Shown in pieces: positions 37,501-48,598 of a stretch of DNA of 64,000 nt (positions are counted from its first letter, which is position 1; every line of letters begins with the position of its first letter). The notes beneath the pieces are model-generated. The model ran no database searches. It had not been told where the DNA came from and saw nothing but the letters and a program-made list of their open reading frames with translations. Source of the stretch: Mycteria americana (taxonomy: Eukaryota > Chordata > Aves > Ciconiiformes > Ciconiidae); NCBI RefSeq assembly GCF_035582795.1, contig NC_134373.1:14964001-15028000 (forward strand), written 5' to 3'. The position numbers and the translations under genes were made by a program.

Positions 37501-38597
37501 TGAGGAGCACTGACCGTTGTGCCATTAGGCAGTTTTGACTGACTAGTCCCGCTAAAATATATGACTCCTCAAAGATGACGTTGGGAAGTAATACATTTTA
37601 ACAGACGCTCGCCACCCCCTTCTTTTCTATAAACAGAGATGACATCTCGAAGGGGCAGGCTGCAGATGGTATTGTTTGTCTCTTAGCGACACACATATCC
37701 CAGGTTGAAGTTTCATGGGGAATTGTACCCAGGCCACTGGTAAGTCAATATCTCTGAAGTATGTCCATTTAAAGGGCTGCTTTCTAGCTGCACTCTTAGG
37801 CAGAGACCTAAGGTCTCGAGGCAGATCAGGGAAGAGTCATATCTTACGGTCTCATGTTCCCCAAAACTCTTCTGCTGGATTTCCCAGTCCATTACCCACG
37901 CTTTCTGTCAAGGTTGTCCAGATTCCTAGGAGCTCTGAGCCAGATGATATTGGGATGATTTACTGAGGGTGTGAGATGACAAAGAGACTGTGGCAAACAT
38001 TTCCTTGTGGCCTTGGCCGCTCAGATAGCTTGGAAAGGGCTTGGGGAGTGAGAGAGGCTATGAAGCATGCACAGCAGAAACTTCCACTGCCCCAGCCTAT
38101 TCCACACTGTGTCCACACGGAAATCCTCACAGAGCACACATGCATCAAAGGGAGAAGCAGGGGGTTTTTTTTGGTATTAGATAAACTTTTAGATGTAACC
38201 TGGGATCAAAATCTCAGGGCTTGCCCACACATTGATCTGTATACTGCACCTATGCAATACAACTCTGCGTAAAGACCTGTATTTGAAATAACAGCTGCTT
38301 TGTGGGTTTTTTGTTTTCTTTTTCCTTTCTTACCCTGCTCCTCGGAATGCCAGTGATTTCTGTGTGCAGCCAGTGCTCCCCTCTACACAGGAGACAAGAA
38401 GGGTTTCTCTCTCTTGCAAGGGTTAATTGTGTTGTGTTTGTAAAAATCTTGGAGAGCTCCAGTCTCCGAGTGCCAAGTCGTCTCCTGCTTGCTCTTGCTT
38501 CCAAGTATTACGATTCTATGGGCCAAATATGAGTTACTTTTACACATACTGTAGCTCAGTCCAAGGGAGAGTAAGGGTGCAGCTCAGATCTCCAAGC

Positions 38598-38638
38598 CCT
38601 TTCTATACACACATGGTGCCTTTCTATACACACATGGC
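38598..38638 (+). repeat. 21-bp tandem duplication
   Basis: CCTTTCTATACACACATGG occurs at 38598 and again at 38619, separated by TG, the match decaying only at the last few bases. Confidence 0.9.
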
Positions 38639-39589
38639 ACACCCTGGGGCTCTCCGCAGAAGGGACTCGCATAGGTCAAACTATTGGGGTGTCAGGGCTT
38701 TGGGGCTGCCTGTCTTGGGAAGGCACAGAACAGCTGTAAGATGGCTACGCCAAACACTTTATCCAGCCTCCATCCAGGACCATCAGTTAATTACAGGATC
38801 ACCAGTTGCTGGCACCACTGAGGAGAACCGTCCCTTGAAATGCAGCCAATTCCCCGCGGCCGCCCACCACAGAGGTGAAGGGGGACAGCTCGACCCTCTG
38901 GGGACAGGAAAACCCCCAAGTGCCCATGACTATGACCAGACTATGCAAGTGCCCAGGAAAGGTGGAACTGGAAAACGATCCCCTCTGCCCTGCCGTCCCT
39001 CCCCTGCCTCCCTGCTGCCGCCAGCGCTTTGGCACCTCTCCACTTGCGCCACGGCAAGAGGGGTGACAAGGGGATACAAGGAGCCTCTTTCCCCAGCTTG
39101 TCACAGGAGATGCAGATGAATAAGAGGCAGGAGTAGAGGGACGCACTGTGGTGCCTGGCACTGGGGGGCTCAGGGGGGACAGGGCCCTGCCGGAGCCAGC
39201 GGAGGCTGGGGGGGCAGGACCTGCTGGGGAGGCCCCCATCTTGCTCCCTAGACAGGGGTGAAGGGCTGGGGAAAAGAGTGGAGGGCTGGGAGGGGGCCAG
39301 GCATGACGCTGCGGCGGCAACCTCCTTCTCCTAGTTGGTTTTCAACCATGTTAGCAGCCCGCACGCTTGACCCCGGCTGATCAAAGCCTCAATAGGACAT
39401 CGCCCTCATCCTCCTGCCCTGCCACAGCCAGCGGGGGCATGAGTTATTCCTCTTTTGTGCGTGAGGCCCTCCTCCTGGGGACCTTGTCTTCCCTCTAATC
39501 AAATAATCAGATGCGTTTATTGTTGTGGAAATCATGCCCGCCCGTGAAATGCCTGACCAGCAGCAGCTTCCTGGCTTTGTCGGCAGCCG

Positions 39590-40690
39590 GGCGGCCTGGA
39601 TCCCACCCCTCCTCTGGTGTGGCGAGGCCGGGGCCCGGCCCGGGTAGAGAAACACCGGGGATTCTCTCTTCACAACCCACCTTTGCAAGGGGAGAAAACC
39701 GGCCACATCCCAAGAGGAGGTTTGCACTTGGAGAAGATACCACGTCTCTGGGACACACGCGTGAGGGAGAGGCTGGCCACAACTATGGTGCTTCCCCTGC
39801 CTCCACAGAAGCTGGCTGAGGAGCCTGGAGGCCCTCCTTGTCCAGCCACGGTGGCCGTGGGGCATGACGTGCCAGCCCGTCCCACCTGGCTTTCCCCCGG
39901 AGGCGGAGGGAAGCTGGCCGGGAGCTCTGCCCGCTCGCTGCCAGCGAGGCAGGCCGGCCCCGTGCCCGCGCCCGCGGGGCGGCAGCTCTGCCCGGGGCCC
40001 TCGTGGGAGCAGCCGCCTCTGCTGCTCTCGCCCCTTCGCTGCCAGCGGGCCCCGCGAGTGCCGGACCAAGAGCAGCCGCGCACCGCGGCCGGGCCCGGCG
40101 GTGCCTCCTCACCCGCCTGCAGCCCCGGCTCGGGGGACGCACGGCTGCCGGGACCTGCTGCTAAACTGTCTCATTTCACGGGCTCTCCAGCTCAGCCGAC
40201 AACGTGCTTAATTCGTCTGCTAACCCCCCTGCCCTCGGACACATGTTCTATAATGCATATTTTTTTCCTCTGATCCCATATCCTGTTAGGAAAAGAAATG
40301 TCCTGACTGCACAGCACCAGCCTGAGTTTTTTGGGTGTGTTTTTTTTTTTTTTTTTGTCCGGTTCTTTTCCTGTGTTTACACTGCCACAGCGCAGCATTT
40401 ATTAATCTGAGGATAAGGACAACTTAAAACACCTTAGCTTGAGAAGGCTCACAGCAGGGGCAAAAGTAAACCGAGCCCACACCCTGCTTAACCACGAGCC
40501 AGCGCTGGCCCGACGCGCTGCGCAGCCCCCGCAGCCCCGCCGCCCTCCCCTGCGCACAGACCCTCTCGGGTGCGGCAGGGACTGCGCGTTTGGTTGCCTG
40601 CAGCTGAATCACCGTATCTGGAGCCTTCCTGCCTTGTACCGGGACGCACGCAACGCGCCTGTCTCTGCTCGGCGTTTGTTGGGCCTATTT
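39590..40690. promoter_or_regulatory. Orphan CpG-rich block upstream of NRP2
   Basis: GC- and CpG-dense sequence, strongest at about 39.93-40.15 kb and again at 40.49-40.69 kb, separated by an AT-rich gap containing a T17 tract (40340-40356). It lies about 15 kb upstream of the NRP2 promoter and about 11 kb beyond the end of PARD3B, with no annotated start nearby. Overlapping open frames on both strands (for example 39389-40069 minus and 39617-40273 plus) are explained by base composition. It could be an alternative NRP2 promoter, a lncRNA promoter or a CpG-rich enhancer. Confidence 0.5.
40340..40356 (+). repeat. T17 homopolymer tract
   Basis: Run of 17 T between the two CpG-rich parts of the 39.6-40.7 kb block. 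Confidence 0.9.
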
Positions 40691-41139
40691 TATGTTTTCG
40701 CACCGACCGGCGTTCTGGCTTGTGAGCCAAGGCTCTGACTACAGGCGATGTGGGGAGAAGGGCAAGATAGAGGCGAAAGGAGCAGAGTGAACTGATTGGA
40801 AGTGGGGTTTTTTAAATAAATAAAGGATTTCTTAAAAATAAAACGGCTTAGCAAATTAAAGCAGACAAGCAGGTTACTTGGCAGCTAGAGGACAAACCTG
40901 AACATCCTGGGTACACGAAGCATCAAAGAGTTCCCCAAAGCAGAGGGCCCTGAGGGCTGCCCTGTGGGTTTGGTACCCAGACCCGGCCCCGGCAAGGCCG
41001 TTTGCAAAGCGTGATTTCATTCCTGCTCCTGGGAGCACGGGGAGAAGCACGCATGCCCAGGGCAGCGCTGCGCCCAGGCTCTCCCGGGATGGGGCGGCTG
41101 ATGGGCGTATTGTTGGCTCTCTACACCTAAAGCACAAAC

Positions 41140-41192
41140 CCAGCTGGACTCAACCTCATTGAAGTCAGTGGGAGAACAAGTGCCTCTTGTTC
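41140..41192. repeat. Remnant of the palindromic TTGACTTCAATGG-type repeat
   Basis: CTCATTGAAGTCAGTGGGAGAA matches the central core of the family seen at 34.5 kb; the ends are eroded. Confidence 0.35.
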
Positions 41193-44100
41193 AGCATAAA
41201 CATCCAAGAGGAGACATGTAACCAAACAGCCAAAACAAGACGCACTTCTTGAAACACTGCCCCAAACCCTGCCCGTGCCAGGCCAGGGCTCCCATTGTTC
41301 TCCCAGAGCCCGCAGGGCCAGGCAGGGCCTGACACTCAGCTGGCAGACGGGCTCCTCTCCCGCCTCTGGGGCCCAGGGAGCACCGGCCAAATGTCACTGC
41401 TGCTGGCCAGACCCGTGACTGATACAAACCATGTTTCAGGGCGACTTGAATCATTTGCTGGCATCGCTGAGCCGGCCCCGGCCAGGGGAACAAAAAAGTC
41501 CTACAGAAAAACCACCATGATAGAGCCCCTGCCGTGACAACGACCACCCCGGCCATGCTCTGGGACCTGCTGCTCTGGTCGCCACCTCGCTGTCCCCTCT
41601 ACCCCTCACGCAAGAATCTTTGGGCAGCGGCCGTCCTAAGCCGAGGAAGCCCAGGTAGGCGTGAAGCTCAGCGTGCCCTGCACAGCTGGGCCCACGACCA
41701 CACCGTCTCCCCCGGCGCCCCACGTCCCCAGGCCATCGAGGGGATGTGTGTGTTACCCCAGTGTGCGAGGGGGAGAGGGGTCCCAGGGCTCCCTGGTGCC
41801 TCCACACATAAGTCATCCCAGGAAGGGGAAAAGCCACAACCTAAGTGAAGCCTCACGATTTCCCCTGTTTTCCCAATGCTAAACACAGAAGAAAATCCAC
41901 AGGCAAGAGCCTCAGGAATTCAAACTTGGTGAATGCTGCCTCTGCTCTCAGGAAACTTGGCCAGAAGTAAACGTGCAGAGGAATGTAACCGTTGCAGAAG
42001 ATGGTGCTTGGCTTTTCAAATCCAAACCCCTAAATACATCGCGCTTTGGCTGTGATTTAGCGTTCTTGCTTTTCTTTTCCTTTTCTGTTTTGTAGCAACG
42101 GCAGTCTAACCACCCTCCAACCCATCCTCACCCCCCAGCCTCGTTCCCATCACCGCTCTATCCACTCTGTTGTGCCTCAAAGCAATTTGGGGGACTGAGC
42201 TGGGAAATGATCCATGTTAAAAACAGCCCAGCGAAGAAAAAACAAGTCAGTCTTTTTTTTCAATAGCAGCTCAGTTACCTTTGTCCTCTCACAGCAATGA
42301 AAATCCCTACAATTGGGGAAGAAAGGACATGGGGGATGGGGTGGGACCAAGTGCGAGGAGGGAGGGATGGGGCAGGAGGGGAAGACTGGCAGCACTACTG
42401 TGTTAAATGCACATGGGACTGAGGCCTCACCGTCCTCTTGTTATATATAAAGAAAAATGACTGGCCTGGAGGTCTTACTTCTAACGGAGGGGAGAGAGGG
42501 ACAAGGAAGGAGGGAAGCAAGGAGAGACATTCTCCATGGTAAAGAGGATGTGTGCATGTGCCTCTGTGAACAGCCCCAGAAACACCCTTCTTGTACCTAA
42601 CGCTCCCCTAACTGAATTAGTGTGATTGATTTGACCAAACCTGAACGCAGATCTGGCAACAGGACGTGCTAAGAGTGCCTTTGATTTCCTCTGCTTGCTG
42701 AAATATTCAGCAGGCTGTCAGGCTGCTTAACATAACCTTAGAGCAGCCTCACGATTGCTCTAACTTACGCTCTGGTTCCAATCTCCCTAGGCGCGCCACC
42801 TGCCCTTCCCACCCTGGGCAGGCCAGCGAGCGCACTGCCGCTGCGCCACGGCCCGGTGCCTGCCCGGGAGCGCTCACCCCCTGCAGCAACCCTGGCAAAT
42901 CCTTTCCACAGCCGGGGCAGGAACCCCCTGCAAACTCAGCCCACCTCTGCAAACTGTCACTTACAGCGGTGCAGGTGCTGGAGCGATGCGGGGCATGTGG
43001 AAACGCTGCTCTGCCTGAAAACTTCCTCCTACTTTGCCGTGCGCGGCTCAGTCCCGGTTGTTCTGTACTTCCATCCACTCGTGAACTAGGAGGTCACCAT
43101 TTTGACCACTTTTCTCATGTGCGTACGTTGCTGTAACTACCGACTCTCCTTTGGAGAGAGGGAATGGCTAGAAATAAGTTGGAAAAGTAAACTGGCTTTT
43201 AGATCAAAAGCACCAATACCTAAGTATATATGCGTGTATGTATGTGCATATATATACCTAGCAGGAGGGGAAAAGGGAAGGAAGGAGGAAGGGAGCGCTG
43301 GTTTATTTACTTTTATTTACTTATAAACTAGTTTCTTCATATTTGCTCTATTTTTTATTCTCTTTTCATTCCTAGAAAAATTATGGCAGATGAAGCCTCT
43401 TAAAATCGTAGCTCACTGGTTTGAAAATCTAGGCTGCAATTTTTTATCTTTTTTTTTTTTTTGTACTCTGGATTGAAGGATGTGATGTATGAAAACTCCA
43501 ATTTAACAGAGCCTAGAGATTAAATCACATTGCGTAGGTAAGGTTTTGGCAGAGAAGCAGATGCTGCTTCCTAACCAGTACCAAGAATTCGGAGAAGAAT
43601 GGGGTAGGTTTTAATGTAAGTTTACTTTTCTTGTAATGAATTTTAATGACAGCTTTCACGACTGCTTCTGTGATTCGTAAGAGAAAATTAAAAACCTACA
43701 CCTTGAAACTTACACGACAATGCTGCTAACATCTTGCAGCTTCTGGCATTATCTTGGAGAACCTTTCAGTCCTGTTTCTATGCCACATTGTTTTCCTCAC
43801 AAAATGTATTTTAAATATAAAACATGGAATGTTCATTGCTTCTTTATATCATTTTTATTCATTATCTGCTGGAGGCAAAGGGCACAGTTTTATATAGAAT
43901 CCTCACTGAATGTCTTATTTTGCAATTTTACTCTACTGTACATATTTCCCAATAAATTATTTTCTTTCAGATGCAGATATTCTTCTGGAAAAGCGAAGCA
44001 GGGCTGTTTCCTCTGCACTGAGTTTTTTTTGCCGTGAGCAGAGCCAGCTCATCTGGCTTGGGTTAGTTTGTCAGGCATATTTTGGGAACGGTTTGAGAAT

Positions 44101-46284
44101 TAATTCTGTTTTAAAGACTATAATCACCTTTTTGACCCCTGAAACCTGTTCAGGATTTTTGTGCCAGGCCAGCAATAAAACAGCTTTTGCGCACGCCAAA
44201 GGCTTGTTCTAGACAAGCAAAAAGACGGTGGAGATAAACTCTGTGTCTTTCTTGCAATCTATACCCACAAAGGAACTGACTCAAAAGTGGCTGCAACTTG
44301 TCCCTGTCTGTAACGACACAGCCCCAGCCTGCCCTGCGGGGGAATGCCAGCCCGGGGGGCCGCATGCTTTGACTCTGTATCGCTTTCAGGTGCCAGTAAA
44401 ACTCTTGGTGTTGGTTACCTACGCTCACAGATGGCTCAAGGCTTCTCAGCAGTGAAGGCAAAAGTTGTGTTTGAAGGTCAACGTGGCTTTGAGGATGTCA
44501 GAGATCAGGGGGAACCGGGGATGAAAGAGGCAGTTAGGGAAGGGGACTTCATGGTGTCAGTGGTACCCAGGGAGGTGAAGAGAGGCGTGTGGGGAGCGGG
44601 CCGTGAGATTTGGGTGGCAAGACGCGAGCTAGGGGAGGGGGCGGTGATGGGTGAGGGGTGTCTCTCTCTCCCCATGCTGGTTGATGGGTTTCCTCACAAT
44701 TCCTACTTGCCCTTCTGCTTCCTCCCTCAGGCACGAGTAGCTTTGTGCTGCAACAGGTCCCGAATCCGGGCTCAGTGGAGGGGTGTCACAAGCCTGGGAT
44801 GCAAAATGGAAGTTGGGGAGCAGCAGTCAGTGTATCAGAAAGTGCCACCTTACTTGTTGGTACGTGAACTTCACACATCGGGGACAATCCCCTCTTCTCT
44901 CCACCACGTTCAGGGCTGACACCCCCCCCCCACCTTCCCCTTCCCAACCTATTTTAATTTCTCATCCCTTTTCCTTTGCTCTGGTTGCCTCTCCCTGTCA
45001 TTTCCCACTCTGCCCCCCTCACTTCTCCCTCCCGATTCCCAGAGCAATCCTGTCTCTCCGGTTGCCAGGATCAGGCACTCCCTTCCAGCCCACGGGGAAA
45101 AACAGCGGCAGAGCTGCCCTCCCCGGAGCAGATCCCGTGCTTGGGAAGTAGGATCCCTTCTCAGTCTCATTTGTTTCCACGCTTTCCCAAGCCATGCCTC
45201 TGCACCTTCTCTGCAGGGACAAGCGCACCAAGCGTAGGGACCCTGAGCAACTTCCTCAGGAAGCCTCCAGAACCTTTAAGCCGGAGGCCTCTGGGGCTTA
45301 TTAAAAGCCCCGAATGCCTTCTGGGAGGCTGCAGGAGCAGCCCAGCTCCACGCCAATCCTGATAATGGCATTTTGCTTCCCAAACGCCTCCCAAGTAGCG
45401 CAGCTGCCACGGTCCTCGCCCCTGAGAGGCTGCTACGCTCTGCCCTCGGGTAGTGCTCAACTGCTGCCGCACTGCAGCAGGTCACTGCATTTCTGCCGGG
45501 GTGAGTAACCCAGCCCTGAGACCCTCGTGGGCAAAGGCACTACATCCCACGCTGCTTACAGCAGAACACAGGGCTCATGAGGGTGTGGTCCGGTTCATTA
45601 ACATTAATTAACAGTCAAATGGCTCCACATCCTTCTTTATGCAGACGCGGCAGTGACTGCAAAACAGATCTTAACCTGAGCCCAGGTCCCAGGGAAGTGA
45701 GTGCTGCCGTGGGGAAGCCATAGGAGACAATGGCCAAGGCCGAAGGAGCACCTTCTGAAACCGCGGTCACCGAGTTTCCAGCTTTTAATACGCTCCTAGG
45801 TTGTCTTTTGCCACTCTTTGTACAACTTCAGCAGCAGAAGAAACCGAGATATCAGTGTTTCATTTGTCCAGTTTTTAGCTATGAGGGCAAGTTACGACCC
45901 GATAACTTTTAAAATTGGCATCTACATGAATTATAATTTAATACATGCTAAAATTGACCCAGAGTTGCCCATGAACTGTCTTGGCCGTAAATACCAAGAT
46001 CTGCATTCCAAATGTTTTGGAGTGCAGTACACATTTATTTTTACTGAACCATTACTGCAACTTCTGCTGTATCTTGTGTTGTAAACCTTCTGCACTTTTC
46101 TGTCCTGTTTTGTTCTTTTACTCTTTCCTTTTCCTTTGTAGTAAAACAAAATTTTCATCACAGAAGGGCTACATTCTTCCTTCTCCATGTTCTAGTGACT
46201 TTTCATTTAAATATCTGCTATTTTGAAAATTACTTCATCTAACATAACACTCTTGCCTGAATCTCAGTGTGCTCTGCAACCCAT

Positions 46285-46405
46285 AGCTCCAATCCTACAA
46301 AGATTTATGCTTGCGCATAATCTGGAGTATGAAAAGTAGTGTCATCAGCTTCAGTGAAATGACCCACGTACCTCAAGTTAAGTACCTGCGTAAAACTTTC
46401 AAGGA
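46285..46405. repeat. Remnant of a long palindromic interspersed repeat
   Basis: AATCCTACAAAGATTTATGC near the left end and AAGTTAAGTACCTGCGTAAA at the right end flank a CTTCAGTGAAATGACCCACG centre. This layout matches the old tcctgcaaa...ttaagcac inverted-repeat family of archosaurs. It is close to the candidate end of PARD3B but probably outside the transcript. Confidence 0.45.
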
Positions 46406-46761
46406 GTCCTAAATCTCTGGCAAGATAGTGCTGCAGCCATCTCGCTGAAATACAGCCTCAGCTGGTTGGACCTGGTACCTGCCACACAGCCGCACAACAC
46501 CTCGGCTGTTACCAACAGCAAGAGAAGAGCTCGATGTCGAGATGAAACTCTGTGGGGAACTTTAGCAACAAACACGCAGTTGCCTAAGCTGAAATTCGCC
46601 CAGATGGCAAGGGACTTCTCTCTCGCTTCTCCTTTCACTTGGGGCTATGAAATCAGGACTCCGGCTCTACAGCTGAAGACAATGCATATTTGAGAGGGAA
46701 TCAGGTTAAGCCCTGTGATTTTTTTTTTTCTATGAGGCAGCACATGGCTGTTATGTTGTGG

Positions 46762-46776
46762 TTTTTTTTTTTTTTT
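46762..46776 (+). repeat. T15 homopolymer tract
   Basis: Run of 15 T, with a second T tract about 35 bp upstream, just beyond the candidate distal PARD3B poly(A) site. Confidence 0.85.
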
Positions 46777-46922
46777 AAAAAGTCACCTTACCGATTCTGA
46801 TCCAACCTGATCACACGTGATCTTCTAATATCGAATCACATCCAGGGGTAAGGATGACTTTGTAGATACAAAGAAGAGAAAGACTCTACATACAAATACA
46901 TAATCATATTTAGTCTTAAAGC

Positions 46923-46928
46923 CTTTAT
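46923..46928 (-). terminator. Candidate distal PARD3B polyadenylation signal
   Basis: AATAAA on the minus strand. On the transcript side it is followed at about 25-60 nt by a T/GT-rich stretch (TGTATTTGTATG-like, about 46880-46898) resembling a downstream cleavage element. A second AATAAA-like hexamer lies just upstream in the same AT-rich block. If used, the 3' UTR would be about 4.4 kb. Hexamers of this kind are common by chance in AT-rich DNA. Confidence 0.35.
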
Positions 46929-48592
46929 TTTAATGCAAAATAAACCAGGTAAAATTTATATAGCCATATGTAACAAAAGATCAAAATCTTTGATATGGTA
47001 CTAGAAAAAATCTCTCAAATTGTTTGTTGAATTTTTCCCCCAAAACAATCACGCGTGATTTTAAAATCAGTTTCACTTGAACACACAGGTACTGTCAGGA
47101 TCACAAACACCTCTCCCTCCCCCACAATAATAGAATAGTGTTCTTGTAAAGCCTTCCCTTCTACGCAGAAATAGCGAATAGCGCTTCTGATTTTGCACGT
47201 AGGGCTTGGAGACTCTGCAGCACAACTGTGACGGAGAGCACAGGTGTAGGGCCTTTTGGAAGTGCAAAGCAGCCCCTGCTCCGAGCAGAGTGTCAGGATG
47301 TGGCCCTGGCAGAGCAGTCGGTAGGATTCACTCACAGCACTAACTCTCTGATAAACAAATCTGTGATAGCTGGAAGGAGGAGGTAGCACAATTCATCTGT
47401 AAAAAAATTAGGCAACATGTGAAGCTATTTCTAGATCAGGAAGCTGGAGTGAACTGGAATTCAGGGCTGCATGCACTTTTTCAATGCAGGAGCCTTTTTT
47501 TTTTAATGCTTAGTTCCCCTTTTTTTTCCACAAAGGGCAATTGATATTTCTTTATGCATTTGAGGGGTACCTAGAGACTTCTGCATCATAATATATCACA
47601 GTGGTAATGTCTGCTTGCGGGCCAAGATCATGGCTCACTAGTGGGTGGTCACTCAGAAAATCCACAGGCTCTTTTTCTATCTCTTAATCTTTCAACTGCT
47701 GGGCCCGGCTGGCCCCGCGCCAGATCCAGAAACGCAGGCTGCACGCCACCAGCTCAGGAAATCAAAGCTTCCAGCTTCATGTGAGAGCGGGCCTCTCTCC
47801 CCCTTGTCTTGACTCCTGTTCACACGCACGCTTATGGCACGCTGCTCCTGTGGCAAACCCAAACTCTCCCTTCACACCCGCTACGTCAGTAACTTTACTG
47901 CTGGACTGGCACATTTTGGATGAGGGAGTGTGAGGCAATTACGTGTCAAGAGCATTTCAGACTCAATTTTCCCAAACATATGGACATATGGGGAAAAGAA
48001 CAACTTGTTACTTAACGGCTCTTTTGGATTTTGCAAGTGTGTATTTTCAACCGTCAGTTGTAGCACCTCGTGAATTCTGCACGGTACATATTTTTCCACA
48101 ATATGGTGCTAAAATCATACATTTTACACTGCAGGAAGCTGACTATATATACTGTAGTTACACATTATACTTTTGAAAATACCGTACCTCTACCAGATAT
48201 TAAACCAGCAAATGGCAATTTTCTCCCAGAACAATGGCACCAGAGATTGATGAGATGCTCTGTAATACTTTTTGGTCTTGTTCCGCCAGCTAGGTCAGAC
48301 TGTTCTTCCTCCTTAGCTCCTCACCTGTAGGATGCATCCATGTATTATACTTGTAGCACTTTTTCTTTTTTTTTGGGAGAAGCTCTGTACTGATCTAACA
48401 GCAGAAACATCATTTAATAACCTGTTGGGTAAGATTAACAGCTCAGAAGGTGTTCGTTTGATCCATCCGCCTCAACCGAGTGGAGCCGATGCAGTCAAGG
48501 GGAGCTCTTAAGGAGAGATTCAGGTTACGGGGAGACAATTGCGCAGGTCCTTCAAAGGCTATAAATAACCCAGGAGCTGTTTCCATCCAGAT

Positions 48593-48598
48593 TTTATT
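48593..48598 (-). terminator. Candidate proximal PARD3B polyadenylation signal
   Basis: AATAAA on the minus strand about 2.76 kb past the PARD3B stop codon. The downstream side lacks an obvious GT-rich element, so it is weaker in context than the hexamer at 46923. Alternative polyadenylation using both is possible. Confidence 0.25.

Larger units (their letters stand above)
25961..46899. other. Intergenic region between the NRP2 promoter and the PARD3B 3' end
   Basis: About 21 kb (25 kb if the proximal poly(A) site of PARD3B is used) with no recognisable protein-coding exon, tRNA or other structured RNA. It is upstream of NRP2 and therefore a natural place for NRP2 regulatory elements. Features noted separately: AT-rich candidate enhancers at 26.7-26.9 and 28.5-28.8 kb, a 34-bp minisatellite at 28906, palindromic-repeat remnants at 30.6, 34.5, 41.15 and 46.3 kb, a 21-bp tandem duplication at 38.6 kb, and an orphan CpG-rich block at 39.6-40.7 kb. 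Remaining sequence (31-33 kb, 35-38 kb, 42-46 kb) looks unique and featureless to me. Confidence 0.7.

Noticed and set aside
38505..38530. GATTCTATGGG as a CR1 terminal octamer
   Set aside because: A single octamer-like match with no CR1 3' body upstream.
38427..40273. Plus-strand frames of 230 and 218 codons and a minus-strand 226-codon frame around the orphan CpG block
   Set aside because: Overlapping open frames on both strands in GC-rich DNA, with no recognisable protein motifs.
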